Translations under genes and position numbers: made by a program
Notes under the pieces: generated by a model
What the model was told of the DNA's origin: nothing
What the model saw: the letters and a program-made list of their open reading frames with translations, nothing else
The model's database searches: none
Shown here: one piece after another, positions 25,600-33,295 of the stretch
Layout of the letters: the number at the start of each line of letters is the position of its first letter
How positions within the stretch are numbered: position 1 is the stretch's first letter
NCBI GenBank assembly: GCA_025359245.1
Contig: JANYGW010000142.1
Span: forward strand, 1 to 49,403
Length of the DNA stretch: 49,403 bases
Source of the DNA: Massilia sp.
Lineage (GTDB): Bacteria > Pseudomonadota > Gammaproteobacteria > Burkholderiales > Burkholderiaceae_D
Direction: 5' to 3'

Positions 25600-26172
25600 A
25601 TGAAATTGAAGCAACTGATCATCGCGCTGCTGGCGTCCGGCATCGCCGCCACCGCCTTCGCCGCCGTCGATACCTATACCATCGACCCGAACCACACCTA
25701 CCCGAGCTTCGAGGCCGACCACATGGGCCTGTCGGTCTGGCGCGGCAAGTACAAGAAGACCAGCGGCACCATCACGCTCGACCGCGCGGGCAAGACCGGC
25801 GCGCTCGACATCCTGATCGATGCCGACTCGATCGACTTCGGCCTGGACGCGATGAACACGCACGCGAAAAAGGAAGATATTTTCGACGTCACCAAGTATC
25901 CGAAGGTGATCTACAAATCGAAAACGATCACCTACACCGGCGACGTGCCGACCTCGATCGACGGCGAACTGACCTTGCACGGCGTGACCAAGCCGGTGAC
26001 GCTGACGATCAACAAGTTCAAGTGCGTCATGCATCCGGTATACAAGAAGGAAGTCTGCGGCGCCGACGCGTCGGCCACGTTCAACCGCGGCGACTTCGGC
26101 GTGACCAAGGGCTTGCCGATGTTCTCGCCGGAAGTCAAACTGGCGATCCAGGTCGAAGCGCTCAAGAACTAA
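25600..26172 (+). CDS. YceI family periplasmic protein (second copy)
   Basis: A 190-residue protein, closer to classical E. coli YceI than the preceding copy. It has a signal peptide (LIIALLASGIAATAFA), then the family signature YTIDPNHTYPSFEADHMGLSVWRGKYKKTSG, IDADSIDFGLDAMNTHAKKEDIFDVTKYPKVIYKS, and a two-Cys stretch (KFKCVMHPVYKKEVCGADASATFNRGDFG) typical of the quinone-binding group. It is last in the b561-yceI-yceI operon, followed by a strong terminator. Partner cytochrome b561 suggests quinone handling at the periplasmic face (inference). Confidence 0.93.
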   Translation: MKLKQLIIALLASGIAATAFAAVDTYTIDPNHTYPSFEADHMGLSVWRGKYKKTSGTITLDRAGKTGALDILIDADSIDFGLDAMNTHAKKEDIFDVTKYPKVIYKSKTITYTGDVPTSIDGELTLHGVTKPVTLTINKFKCVMHPVYKKEVCGADASATFNRGDFGVTKGLPMFSPEVKLAIQVEALKN

Positions 26173-26186
26173 ATCACCGCGAGCGT

Positions 26187-26240
26187 AAGCCCCCGCCGGC
26201 CCGAGCGCACAGCAGCGCTCCAGCCGACGGGGGCTTTTTT
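26187..26240 (+). terminator. Intrinsic terminator after the yceI operon
   Basis: AAGCCCCCGCCGG (26187-26199) pairs with CCGACGGGGGCTT (26224-26236) with one mismatch, closed by an inner GAGCGC/GCGCTC hairpin and followed by six T residues. It separates the operon from the convergent glycine-zipper gene. Confidence 0.9.
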
Positions 26241-26260
26241 ACGCCTGCAGGTCCGCCCGG

Positions 26261-27376
26261 TCAGGCGCCACGGCCGACCTTGTCCCAGGCCGCGCGCGAC
26301 GCTGACCTGGCTTGCTGCCAGCTCAGGCGCGACTTGCCCTTGACACTGTCCCAGTCGCTAGCGAGGTCGTTCTCGACGGCCTCGAAGCTGTCGTACATAT
26401 GATGGGCACGGCTGGTGTAGCCCAGTTCATAGGCGGGGCCATAGTCATCGTAAGTATAGCCGGCCGAATAGTAGGGCGCCGACTGGAACGATTCGTGCCA
26501 GTAGGCCGACTCCTGCTCGGGATTGACCAGCGCGCCGGTTGCCTTGCCGGCCATGCCGCCGGCCAGTGCGCCAACCGCGGCGCCGGCCGCCATGCCGAGC
26601 GGACCGCCCACGGCACCGGCCGTCGCGCCCAGCGCCGCGCCGCCGCCGGCCCCGACACCCTTGGCGAAATGGTGTTCCGGCAGGTCGTCACCCTTCTTCG
26701 GATTGAGCACTTCGCCCATGCCCTTGCCGGCCAGGCCGCCCGTGATGCCACCGATGGCCGCGCCGGCAACCGTGCCGACCGGGCCGACCGTCGAACCGAT
26801 GGCCGCACCGGTCAGCGCGCCGCCGGCCGCGCCGACGCCGGTGCCGATGATGTGCTCGCCGCGGTTGTCGGTCCAGCTGCGCTCGATGTCGGCGGCGTCC
26901 TGCTCACTGCGCGGCTTGACGCCCATCAGGATACCGCCGTCCTTGATGCCTTCTTCGTAGTGCTTGACGCGCTCCTCGGGAATGCCGGCGCCCACCAGCG
27001 CACCGACCAGGCCGCCGGCCACGCCGCCGGCCCCGGCCCCGGCCAGTGCGGCCGCCAGCGGACCGGCCACCACCAGGCCCAGGCCAGGCAACACCAGGGT
27101 GGTGCCGACCGCGGCCACGCCCGCCAGGACGGCGCCGATGGTGCCACCGATGCCGGCGCCGATGCCGGCCCCTTCGGCAGCCTTGCTCCCAAGTTCGGTC
27201 GTGACATCGCCGAAGTGCGTGCGGCGGGTGTCGTTCGACATCATCAAGCTGACGTCGTCCTTGCCGTAGCCCAGCTCGGCGACGGCGTCATAGGCGCGCT
27301 CGGCGCTGGCGCGGTCGCGAAACAGGCCCGTTACCATGCGGGGATCTTTTTCATTCTCAGTCTGGTCATTGTTCAT
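26261..27376 (-). CDS. YflT/GSP17M-type stress protein with glycine-zipper domains
   Basis: A 371-residue protein. Residues about 13-60 (MVTGLFRDRASAERAYDAVAELGYGKDDVSLMMS) match the general stress protein 17M/YflT domain. Then come two or three long Gly/Ala zipper blocks (about 65-135, 175-225 and 240-290) such as GIGAGIGGTIGAVLAG and GAAIGGITGGLAGKGMGEV, which can insert in or span membranes. A duplicated linker (VLNPKKGDDLPEHH, LVNPEQESAYWHES) separates the zippers, and the C-terminus is Tyr-rich then charged. The ATG at 27376 has AAAGGA ten bases upstream. No function is known; context with GlsB suggests envelope or osmotic stress. Confidence 0.8.
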   Translation of the reverse strand: MNNDQTENEKDPRMVTGLFRDRASAERAYDAVAELGYGKDDVSLMMSNDTRRTHFGDVTTELGSKAAEGAGIGAGIGGTIGAVLAGVAAVGTTLVLPGLGLVVAGPLAAALAGAGAGGVAGGLVGALVGAGIPEERVKHYEEGIKDGGILMGVKPRSEQDAADIERSWTDNRGEHIIGTGVGAAGGALTGAAIGSTVGPVGTVAGAAIGGITGGLAGKGMGEVLNPKKGDDLPEHHFAKGVGAGGGAALGATAGAVGGPLGMAAGAAVGALAGGMAGKATGALVNPEQESAYWHESFQSAPYYSAGYTYDDYGPAYELGYTSRAHHMYDSFEAVENDLASDWDSVKGKSRLSWQQARSASRAAWDKVGRGA

Positions 27377-27648
27377 TGCAGTTCCTTTCGAGTTTGTGCG
27401 GAAATCGCGGTGATAGGGGGAAGTGTTTGCCAGCGACGCCACGATAAGGCGGCAGGGGTCCTATTTCCGTGCGCTGCCTCACGCTGCGTCCGACATTCCA
27501 GGCGGCACCAAAAAGCAAAGCAAGCCAATGCCCCACTACGTTCGTTGACGCACCGACCATGCAGGAAGCTGACCGTATTCTTTTTACGCGGCCCAGCCAT
27601 AAGCGCACGGCCCTGGCGTATGTTTTCTAACTCACGGGAGGATTGAAC
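27377..27648. other. Divergent intergenic region between the glycine-zipper gene and glsB-like gene
   Basis: About 270 bases of lower-GC DNA that must carry both divergent promoters. I could not place a reliable sigma-70 promoter or operator. Short open frames on the minus strand here lack ribosome sites. Confidence 0.4.
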
Positions 27649-27918
27649 ATGTTATTTATCATCTGGATTGTGGTCGGTGGTATCTTGGGTTGGCTGGCCA
27701 GCCTGGTCATGAAAACGGACGCCGAACAAGGCATGATCTTGAACGTGGTGGTCGGCATCGTCGGCGCCTTCCTCGGCGGCTGGCTGCTGTCGCCGCTGTT
27801 CGGCACCGGCACCATCAACTCCGACGATTTCAGCGTGACGTCGCTGCTGGTGTCCTTCCTGGGCGCCGTGATTCTGTTGGCGATCGTCAATCTGCTACGG
27901 CGCGGCAAAGCGCGCTAA
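27649..27918 (+). CDS. GlsB/YeaQ/YmgE family stress-response membrane protein
   Basis: An 89-residue protein with three predicted membrane helices (about 2-20, 29-50 and 66-84). The family signature WIVVGGILGWLASLVMKTD and GMILNVVVGIVGAFLGGWLL is clear; it is also called transglycosylase-associated protein. Members are induced by envelope, osmotic or acid stress, and their mechanism is unknown. GGGAGGA lies seven bases upstream of ATG 27649, settling the start. It is followed at once by an intrinsic terminator. Confidence 0.93.
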   Translation: MLFIIWIVVGGILGWLASLVMKTDAEQGMILNVVVGIVGAFLGGWLLSPLFGTGTINSDDFSVTSLLVSFLGAVILLAIVNLLRRGKAR

Positions 27919-27934
27919 GATGGCGCAACCCGCT

Positions 27935-27963
27935 AACCAACGCCGAGTGCGTTGGTTTTTTTT
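27935..27963 (+). terminator. Intrinsic terminator of the glsB-like gene
   Basis: AACCAACGC (27935-27943) pairs perfectly with GCGTTGGTT (27949-27957) around a five-base loop, then an eight-T tract. It lies 17 bases after the stop and ends just before the phospholipase D gene. Confidence 0.93.
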
Positions 27964-27984
27964 CGCCCGGCTACCGAGAACCGC

Positions 27985-29256
27985 ATGAAACCTTCTTCCA
28001 TTGCCATGACCAGCTGCGCACTGACGCTGCTGGCCGTATTCCTGACCTTCAATATCAAGCCCGGCGAAAAGCGCATCGAGCGCCAGCTGCAGCGCCTCTA
28101 CAGCATCGACGACCCGCAATTCCGGCGCTCGATGAGCGTACTGCTGGGCCCGCCCATCCTGGACGGCAACCAGGTCGTCGTGCTGCGCAACGGCGACCAG
28201 ATCTTCCCGTCCATGCTCAAGGCGATCCGTGGCGCCGAGCACACGATCACCTTCGAAACCTATATCTACTGGTCCGAAACCATCGGCAAGGAATTCTCCG
28301 ACGCGCTGGCCGAACGCGCGCGCGCCGGCGTCAAGGTGCACGTGCTGCTCGACTTTATCGGCAGCATGAAGATGGACGCCGCCGCGATGCAATCGATGAA
28401 GGACGCGGGCGTCCAGCTGGAGCGCTTCCACAAGCCCGTGTGGTGGAAATTTACCAAACTAAACAACCGGACCCACCGCAAGGTCCTGGTGGTGGACGGC
28501 AAGATCGGCTTTACCGGCGGGGTCGGCATCGCCGACCAGTGGCGCGGCGATGCGCAAGACGCGCAGCATTGGCGCGACAGCCATTTCCGCATCGAAGGCC
28601 CGGTGGTAGGCCAGATGCAGGCCGTGTTCAACGACAACTGGACCAAGGCCACCGGCGTCGTGCTCGACGGCCCCGCCTACTTCCCGGCGCTGGCCGCCAG
28701 GGGCGCGCAGGCGGCGCAGATGTTCAGCAGCTCGCCCGGCGGCGGCAGCGAGAGCATGCTGTTGATGTACTTGATGTCGATCACGGCCGCCCGGACCAGC
28801 ATCGACCTGTCGAGCTCTTACTTCGTGCCCGATGAGCTGAGCATCAAGGCGCTGGTCGCGGCCGCCAAACGCGGCGTCAAGATCCGCATCATCACGCCCG
28901 GCGCCGACATCGATTCGGACCTGGTGCGGGCCGCCTCGCGCGCGCGCTGGGGCGAGCTGCTCAAGGCCGGCATCGGCATCGCCGAATACCAGCCCACCAT
29001 GTACCACGTCAAGGCGCTGGTGGTCGATGCACTGATGGTGTCGGTCGGCTCGACCAATTTCGACAACCGCTCGTTCACGCTCAACGACGAAGCGAACCTG
29101 AACGTCATCGATGCCGATTTCGCCAAGGCGCAAGTGGCGCTGTTCGACCAGGACTGGAACAAGGCGCGCCCCATCAGCTACGCGCAGTGGCTGGACCGTC
29201 CGCTGCTCGAAAAAGCCTACAGCCACCTGGCGTCCTTCGTCGGCGACCAGCTCTGA
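27985..29256 (+). CDS. Phospholipase D-like / cardiolipin synthase family protein
   Basis: A 423-residue protein with an N-terminal signal-anchor helix (about 5-20) and two HKD motifs: His164 in THRKVLVVDG and His341 in YHVKALVVDA, the latter followed by GSTNFDNRSF. This is the layout of ClsB-type cardiolipin synthases, which join phospholipids by phosphatidyl transfer; nuclease or other phosphodiesterase roles are possible. A roughly 150-residue segment between the HKD motifs includes the YFVPDELSIKAL stretch common to cardiolipin synthases. The start at 27985 gives the membrane anchor. It is transcribed separately from glsB because of the terminator at 27935. Confidence 0.88.
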   Translation: MKPSSIAMTSCALTLLAVFLTFNIKPGEKRIERQLQRLYSIDDPQFRRSMSVLLGPPILDGNQVVVLRNGDQIFPSMLKAIRGAEHTITFETYIYWSETIGKEFSDALAERARAGVKVHVLLDFIGSMKMDAAAMQSMKDAGVQLERFHKPVWWKFTKLNNRTHRKVLVVDGKIGFTGGVGIADQWRGDAQDAQHWRDSHFRIEGPVVGQMQAVFNDNWTKATGVVLDGPAYFPALAARGAQAAQMFSSSPGGGSESMLLMYLMSITAARTSIDLSSSYFVPDELSIKALVAAAKRGVKIRIITPGADIDSDLVRAASRARWGELLKAGIGIAEYQPTMYHVKALVVDALMVSVGSTNFDNRSFTLNDEANLNVIDADFAKAQVALFDQDWNKARPISYAQWLDRPLLEKAYSHLASFVGDQL

Positions 29257-29312
29257 CATACATATACATACGCGATGTGCGCTCGTGCGCTGTTGTTTAA
29301 CCGAAAATCCGG

Positions 29313-29341
29313 TTGACTAAAATATGGGCGGTGCGGATACT
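29313..29341 (+). promoter_or_regulatory. Sigma-70-like promoter of the S46 peptidase gene
   Basis: TTGACT (29313-29318) and GATACT (29336-29341) are spaced by exactly 17 bases and lie 52 bases before the ATG. The -35 overlaps a small dyad AACCG...CGGTT. Confidence 0.6.
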
Positions 29342-29392
29342 CTAGGGCGCCCAAAAAGCGCATCCGATCACCAAAAAAAGAGACAAACGCGA

Positions 29393-31552
29393 ATGAAAAA
29401 GACACTCCTCACGCTGGCTATCCTCAGCAGCGCCGCCGCCCATGCCGACGAAGGCATGTGGATGCCGCAACAGCTGCCACAAGTAGCCAAGCAGCTCAAG
29501 GCAGCCGGCCTCAAACTCGACCCGGCCACGCTGACCAAGCTGACCGAATTTCCGATGAACGCGATCGTCAGCCTGGGCGGATGCTCGGCTTCCTTCGTCT
29601 CGCCGATGGGCCTGGTCGCCACCAACCACCACTGCGTGTATTCCAGCGTGGCGGCCAACTCGACGCCCGAGCGCGACCTGCTGGCCAATGGCTTCCTGGC
29701 CAAGACCTACGCCGATGAACTGCCGGCCTCGCCGGGCAGCCGCATCTTCGTGACCAAGGACGTGAGCAACGTCAGCAGCAAGATCGTCACCGCCGAGATC
29801 GACAAGCTGTCCGGCAAGGCGCGCTCCGACGCGATGGAAAAAGCCATGAAGGGCATGGTCGCCGAATGCGAAAAAGACGCCGGCCACCGCTGCACCGTGG
29901 CCAGCTACTACGGCGGCCTGGAGTTCTACCTGATCAAGCAACTGGAAATTCGCGACGTGCGCCTGGTGCACGCGCCACCGGCCGGCGTGGGCAAGTTCGG
30001 CGGCGACACCGACAACTGGATGTGGCCGCGCCACACGGGCGACTACGGCTTCTACCGCGCCTATGTCAGCAAGGACGGCAAGGCTGCCGACTTCTCCAAG
30101 GACAACGTGCCGTACCAGCCGAAGTCGTTCCTGAAAATCGCCAAGGAAGGCGTCAAGGAAGGCGACTTCATCATGGCGCTGGGCTATCCCGGCCGCACCA
30201 ACCGGCACCGCCTGCCGTCCGAAGTGGCGACCACCTTCGGCTGGACCTATCCTGCGTTCATCAAGACGTCGGCCGAATCGCTGGCCATCATCGAGCGCGA
30301 GACCAAGGGCAACGACGGCGCACGCCTGAAGTATGCCGGCCAGGTCGCCGGCATCAACAATTACTACAAGAACCGCAAGGGCATGCTGACCAGCTACGAA
30401 GGCAGCGACTTCCTCGAGCGCAAGACCCGCGAACACGCTGAACTGAAAGCCTGGATCAACAGCAACCCGGCGCGCCAGAAACAGTTCGCCGCCGACGTCG
30501 AGCGGATCGAACAGCTGATTGCCCAGCGCGACGCCGAAGCCAAGCGCGACTATTACCTGGCATCGTCGTCGCCGCGCCTGCTCAACGTGGCGAAAATCGC
30601 CTACCGCCTGGCCAATGAAAACACCAAGGCCAACGCCGAGCGCAAGGCGGGCTTCCAGGAGCGCGACCTGACCCGCCTGAAGAATTCCTTCGCCGGCGTC
30701 GACAAGACCTACGATGAAAAGGTCGACAAGGCGCTGGTGCTGAACAGCCTGTCCAAGTACGCCGCGCAGCCGAAAGACCAGCGCAACGCCAGCTTCGACA
30801 GCGCGATGGGCATCCATGACGGCATCAGCCAGGCCGAACTGAAGGGCATCCTCGACACCCTGTACGCCGGCTCCAAGCTGGCCAACGGCGCCGAGCGCGC
30901 CGCGCTGCTGGACCAGAAGACGGACGCGTTCAAGGGCAGCAGCGACAGCTTCGTCAAGGCCGCGGTCGCGATGTACGACGCCGGCATGAAAGCCGAAGCC
31001 GAAGACGAAGAACTCGGCGGCAAGATCCAGCAAGCCTACGCCAATTACATGAAGGCCAAGATTGCCTACATGCAGAGCAAGGGCCGCGCGGTCTACCCTG
31101 ACGCCAACTCGACGCTGCGCGTTACCTACGGCAACATCAAGGGGCGCGACCATGGCGCCGACGGCACCGGCTCCTGGACCGCGTTTACCACCGTCAAGGG
31201 CGTGGTGGCCAAGGCGACCGGCGAAGGCGAGTTCAACGCGCCGGAAACGCAGCTGGCGGCGATCAAGGCCAAGGACTTCGGCAAGTACGTCGATGCCAAG
31301 CTGAAAACCGTGCCGGTCAACTACCTGGCCACGCTCGACATCACGGGCGGCAATTCGGGTTCGGCTGCGCTGAACGCCAAGGGCGAGTTCATCGGCCTGG
31401 CCTTCGACGGCACGCTCGACTCGATCATCTCGGACTGGGATTTCAACAAGGCCAACACGCGCGACATCCAGGTCGATGCGCGCTACATCCTGTGGAACAT
31501 GAAGCATGTCGACCACGCCGACAACCTGCTGAAAGAGATGGGCGTCGAGTAA
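29393..31552 (+). CDS. S46 family dipeptidyl peptidase (DPP7-like)
   Basis: A 719-residue exported serine peptidase that removes dipeptides from peptide N-termini. It has a signal peptide (KKTLLTLAILSSAAAHA). The chymotrypsin-like catalytic His lies in VATNHHCVYS (residues 76-85), the nucleophile is Ser655 in TGGNSGSAAL, and the central alpha-helical cap spans about 270-560. The specificity loop reads GLAFDGTLD: Gly after FD corresponds to DPP7-type enzymes (hydrophobic/broad P1), whereas DPP11 (Asp/Glu-specific) has Arg. ATG 29393 gives the signal peptide. It has its own promoter and terminator. Role: peptide scavenging in the periplasm. Confidence 0.93.
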   Translation: MKKTLLTLAILSSAAAHADEGMWMPQQLPQVAKQLKAAGLKLDPATLTKLTEFPMNAIVSLGGCSASFVSPMGLVATNHHCVYSSVAANSTPERDLLANGFLAKTYADELPASPGSRIFVTKDVSNVSSKIVTAEIDKLSGKARSDAMEKAMKGMVAECEKDAGHRCTVASYYGGLEFYLIKQLEIRDVRLVHAPPAGVGKFGGDTDNWMWPRHTGDYGFYRAYVSKDGKAADFSKDNVPYQPKSFLKIAKEGVKEGDFIMALGYPGRTNRHRLPSEVATTFGWTYPAFIKTSAESLAIIERETKGNDGARLKYAGQVAGINNYYKNRKGMLTSYEGSDFLERKTREHAELKAWINSNPARQKQFAADVERIEQLIAQRDAEAKRDYYLASSSPRLLNVAKIAYRLANENTKANAERKAGFQERDLTRLKNSFAGVDKTYDEKVDKALVLNSLSKYAAQPKDQRNASFDSAMGIHDGISQAELKGILDTLYAGSKLANGAERAALLDQKTDAFKGSSDSFVKAAVAMYDAGMKAEAEDEELGGKIQQAYANYMKAKIAYMQSKGRAVYPDANSTLRVTYGNIKGRDHGADGTGSWTAFTTVKGVVAKATGEGEFNAPETQLAAIKAKDFGKYVDAKLKTVPVNYLATLDITGGNSGSAALNAKGEFIGLAFDGTLDSIISDWDFNKANTRDIQVDARYILWNMKHVDHADNLLKEMGVE

Positions 31553-31571
31553 GCTTGACGGCCATGCCACG

Positions 31572-31605
31572 AAGCCACGCCGCCGCCAGGCCGCGTGGCT
31601 TTTTT
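31572..31605 (+). terminator. Intrinsic terminator of the S46 peptidase gene
   Basis: AAGCCACGC (31572-31580) pairs with GCGTGGCTT (31593-31601), followed by a T-run to 31605. It lies 19 bases after the stop. Confidence 0.9.
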
Positions 31606-31632
31606 CATGCTGGCTGCCGGTGAAAAAATGGG

Positions 31633-31661
31633 TTGACGCCAGCCCTGTTTGTCCGTTATCT
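31633..31661 (+). promoter_or_regulatory. Sigma-70-like promoter of the Nramp leader
   Basis: TTGACG (31633-31638), a 17-base spacer and TTATCT (31656-31661). The predicted start, near 31668, is only about 24 bases before an upstream ORF and about 290 bases before the transporter ATG, implying a long mRNA leader. Confidence 0.65.
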
Positions 31662-31691
31662 TTCGCCTGTTTTCCATTTCCGGAGTCCCTG

Positions 31692-31754
31692 ATGGGTACT
31701 TGTTCCAGTGATAGTTGTAGCCAGATGAGTTCTGGCACCGCCACGGCAAGATAA
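31692..31754 (+). CDS. Putative 20-residue leader peptide (upstream ORF) of the Nramp-like gene
   Basis: ATG GGT ACT TGT ... AGA TAA encodes 20 residues beginning MGTCSSDSC, rich in Ser and Thr with Cys4 and Cys9. A strong ribosome site (CCGGAG, six bases ahead of the ATG) makes translation likely. It is the first thing on the predicted transcript and is followed by stable hairpins and then the transporter gene, the layout of translation-controlled attenuators such as those of Mg2+ or amino acid genes. The Cys pair might respond to metal or redox state, but that is speculation. No signal peptide or membrane segment is present. Confidence 0.5.
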   Translation: MGTCSSDSCSQMSSGTATAR

Positions 31755-31960
31755 CGCACACTCCCCTGTCGTCATCTGCCCGAAGCGGATGATGGCGTCC
31801 CCGGCGCACTGCGCCGACTCCATCAAAAATTCCTGCTGCGCTCGCATGCCTTGCTGCGTCGCCGCGTCCCGCCTGGTGCGGCGGCGCCGGCGCTCCAGGC
31901 GCGGCGCCGCCTTTGACGTTGCCGGCCCGTGCGCGGACCGGCCCCTAGTTGGATACGCGT
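31755..31960 (+). promoter_or_regulatory. Structured mRNA leader of the Nramp-like transporter gene
   Basis: After the leader ORF come several strong stems. The first has 12-base arms (31768-31779 with 31785-31796: nine Watson-Crick and three G-U pairs). A GGCGC/GCGCC hairpin follows at about 31803-31815. A perfect ten-base stem GGCGGCGCCG/CGGCGCCGCC (31880-31889 with 31902-31911) is followed by CTTTG and looks like a weak terminator. GCCGC at 31861-31865 could instead pair with GCGGC at 31878-31882 and break that stem. A GCCGG/CCGGC hairpin (about 31921-31942) lies just ahead of the ribosome site. It does not match the yybP-ykoY manganese or M-box consensus as far as I can tell. Confidence 0.5.
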
Positions 31961-33250
31961 ATGACCAATACCTCCCTTGCCGCGCGCGACGCCGGCGCCA
32001 TCCAGATGTGGCTGAGCAAACTCGGCCCCGGCCTGATCACGGGCGCCGCCGACGACGACCCGAGCGGCATCGCCACCTACTCGCAGGCGGGTGCGCAATT
32101 CGGGCTGAACATGCTGTGGACCATCTTGTTCACCTATCCGCTGATGGTCGGCATCCAGGTCATCAGCGCCCGCATCGGACGCGTCAGCGGCCTGGGGCTG
32201 GCGGGCAATTTGCGCGCGCATTTTCCGCGTCCTCTGGTGTATTTGATCGTCTCGCTGCTGTTGGTGGCCAACACCATCAACATCGCCGCCGACGTCTCGG
32301 CCATGGGCGAGGCGATGGGGCTGGTGGCGGGCGGCTCGTCGCGCTGGTATGCGGCCGTGTTCGGCGTCGTCTCGCTGCTGCTGCAAGTGTTCATCCCCTA
32401 CAGCCGCTACGTGCGCGTGCTCAAATGGCTGACCATGGCGCTGTTGGCCTATGTGGCCACGGTGTTCACCATCGCGGTGCCGTGGGCGCAGGTCGCGCGC
32501 GCCACCGTATGGCCGCACATCGAATGGACGCCGGCCTACATCACCACCATGGTGGCCGTGTTCGGCACCACCATCAGCCCCTACCTGTTCTTCTGGCAAG
32601 CCTCGCAGGAAGTCGAAGAACTGCAGGCCTGCAATTTCTCGCTGCCGCTGCGCGATGCGCCGGACCAGGCGCGCGCCAATTTCCACCGGATCGAGGTCGA
32701 CACCGTGATCGGCATGGGGTTTTCGAACCTGGTCGCGTTCTTCATCATCCTGACGACCGCGGTGACCTTGCACCTGCACGGCATCAGCGACATCGACACC
32801 TCGGCGCAGGCGGCGGCGGCGTTGCGGCCGCTGGCCGGCGAGTTCGCCTTCGCCCTGTTTAGCGCCGGCATCATCGGCACCGGCATGCTGGCCGTGCCGG
32901 TACTGGCCGGCTCGGCGGCGTACGCGATGGCGGGCGCCTTCCAATGGAAAAAAGGGCTGGAAAACAAGCTGCAGGAAGCCAAGAAATTCTACGCCATCAT
33001 CGCCATCTCGACGCTGGTGGGAATCGGCCTGGGCTTCACCGCGATCGACCCGATCAAGGCCCTGTACTGGAGCGCCGTGATCAACGGCGTGATCGCCGTG
33101 CCGATCATGGCCGTGATGATGGTCATGGCCGGCAACGCCGCCGTGATGGGGCGCTTCGTGATCGGGCGGCGCTTGAAACTGCTGGGATGGGTTGCCACGA
33201 CCGTGATGACGCTGGCCGTGCTGAGCATGTTCTGGACCAACTGGCACTGA
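31961..33250 (+). CDS. Nramp (SLC11)-like divalent metal transporter, divergent type
   Basis: A 429-residue inner-membrane protein with about 11 helices and the Nramp fold. The TM1 metal-site motif reads GAADDDPSGIATYSQAG, i.e. DPSG instead of the canonical DPGN, and TM6 reads GTTISPYLFFWQASQEVEE, lacking the A-M-P-H metal-binding Met of manganese/iron transporters. These changes are typical of the divergent Nramp-related clade, some members of which carry Mg2+ or other substrates, so manganese specificity should not be assumed. ATG 31961 is preceded by a modest GTTGGA site; TTG 31949 is an alternative. A roughly 290-base leader with an upstream ORF precedes it. Confidence 0.87.
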   Translation: MTNTSLAARDAGAIQMWLSKLGPGLITGAADDDPSGIATYSQAGAQFGLNMLWTILFTYPLMVGIQVISARIGRVSGLGLAGNLRAHFPRPLVYLIVSLLLVANTINIAADVSAMGEAMGLVAGGSSRWYAAVFGVVSLLLQVFIPYSRYVRVLKWLTMALLAYVATVFTIAVPWAQVARATVWPHIEWTPAYITTMVAVFGTTISPYLFFWQASQEVEELQACNFSLPLRDAPDQARANFHRIEVDTVIGMGFSNLVAFFIILTTAVTLHLHGISDIDTSAQAAAALRPLAGEFAFALFSAGIIGTGMLAVPVLAGSAAYAMAGAFQWKKGLENKLQEAKKFYAIIAISTLVGIGLGFTAIDPIKALYWSAVINGVIAVPIMAVMMVMAGNAAVMGRFVIGRRLKLLGWVATTVMTLAVLSMFWTNWH

Positions 33251-33262
33251 ACAGCGCCACCA

Positions 33263-33291
33263 GCGTCGGGGGCAGGCCTGGCCCCCGACGC
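33263..33291. terminator. Bidirectional hairpin between convergent transporter genes
   Basis: GCGTCGGGGGC (33263-33273) pairs perfectly with GCCCCCGACGC (33281-33291) around a seven-base loop, between the stops of the Nramp-like (33250) and permease (33296) genes. There is no T-run, so it may act as a Rho-assisted or 3'-end stabilising structure for both transcripts. Confidence 0.55.
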
Positions 33292-33295
33292 GGTG

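Noticed and set aside
22437..26402. Open frame of 1321 codons on the plus strand spanning the receptor, cytochrome and YceI genes
   Set aside because: It crosses several well-supported genes and a terminator, shows no domain and has shadow-type composition.
26523..27269. Pro/Ala-rich open frames antisense to the glycine-zipper gene
   Set aside because: They simply mirror the Gly/Ala zipper codons on the real coding strand.
31755..31960. yybP-ykoY (Mn2+) or M-box (Mg2+) riboswitch upstream of the Nramp-like gene
   Set aside because: Conserved core sequences of those classes could not be found; reported only as an unidentified structured leader.
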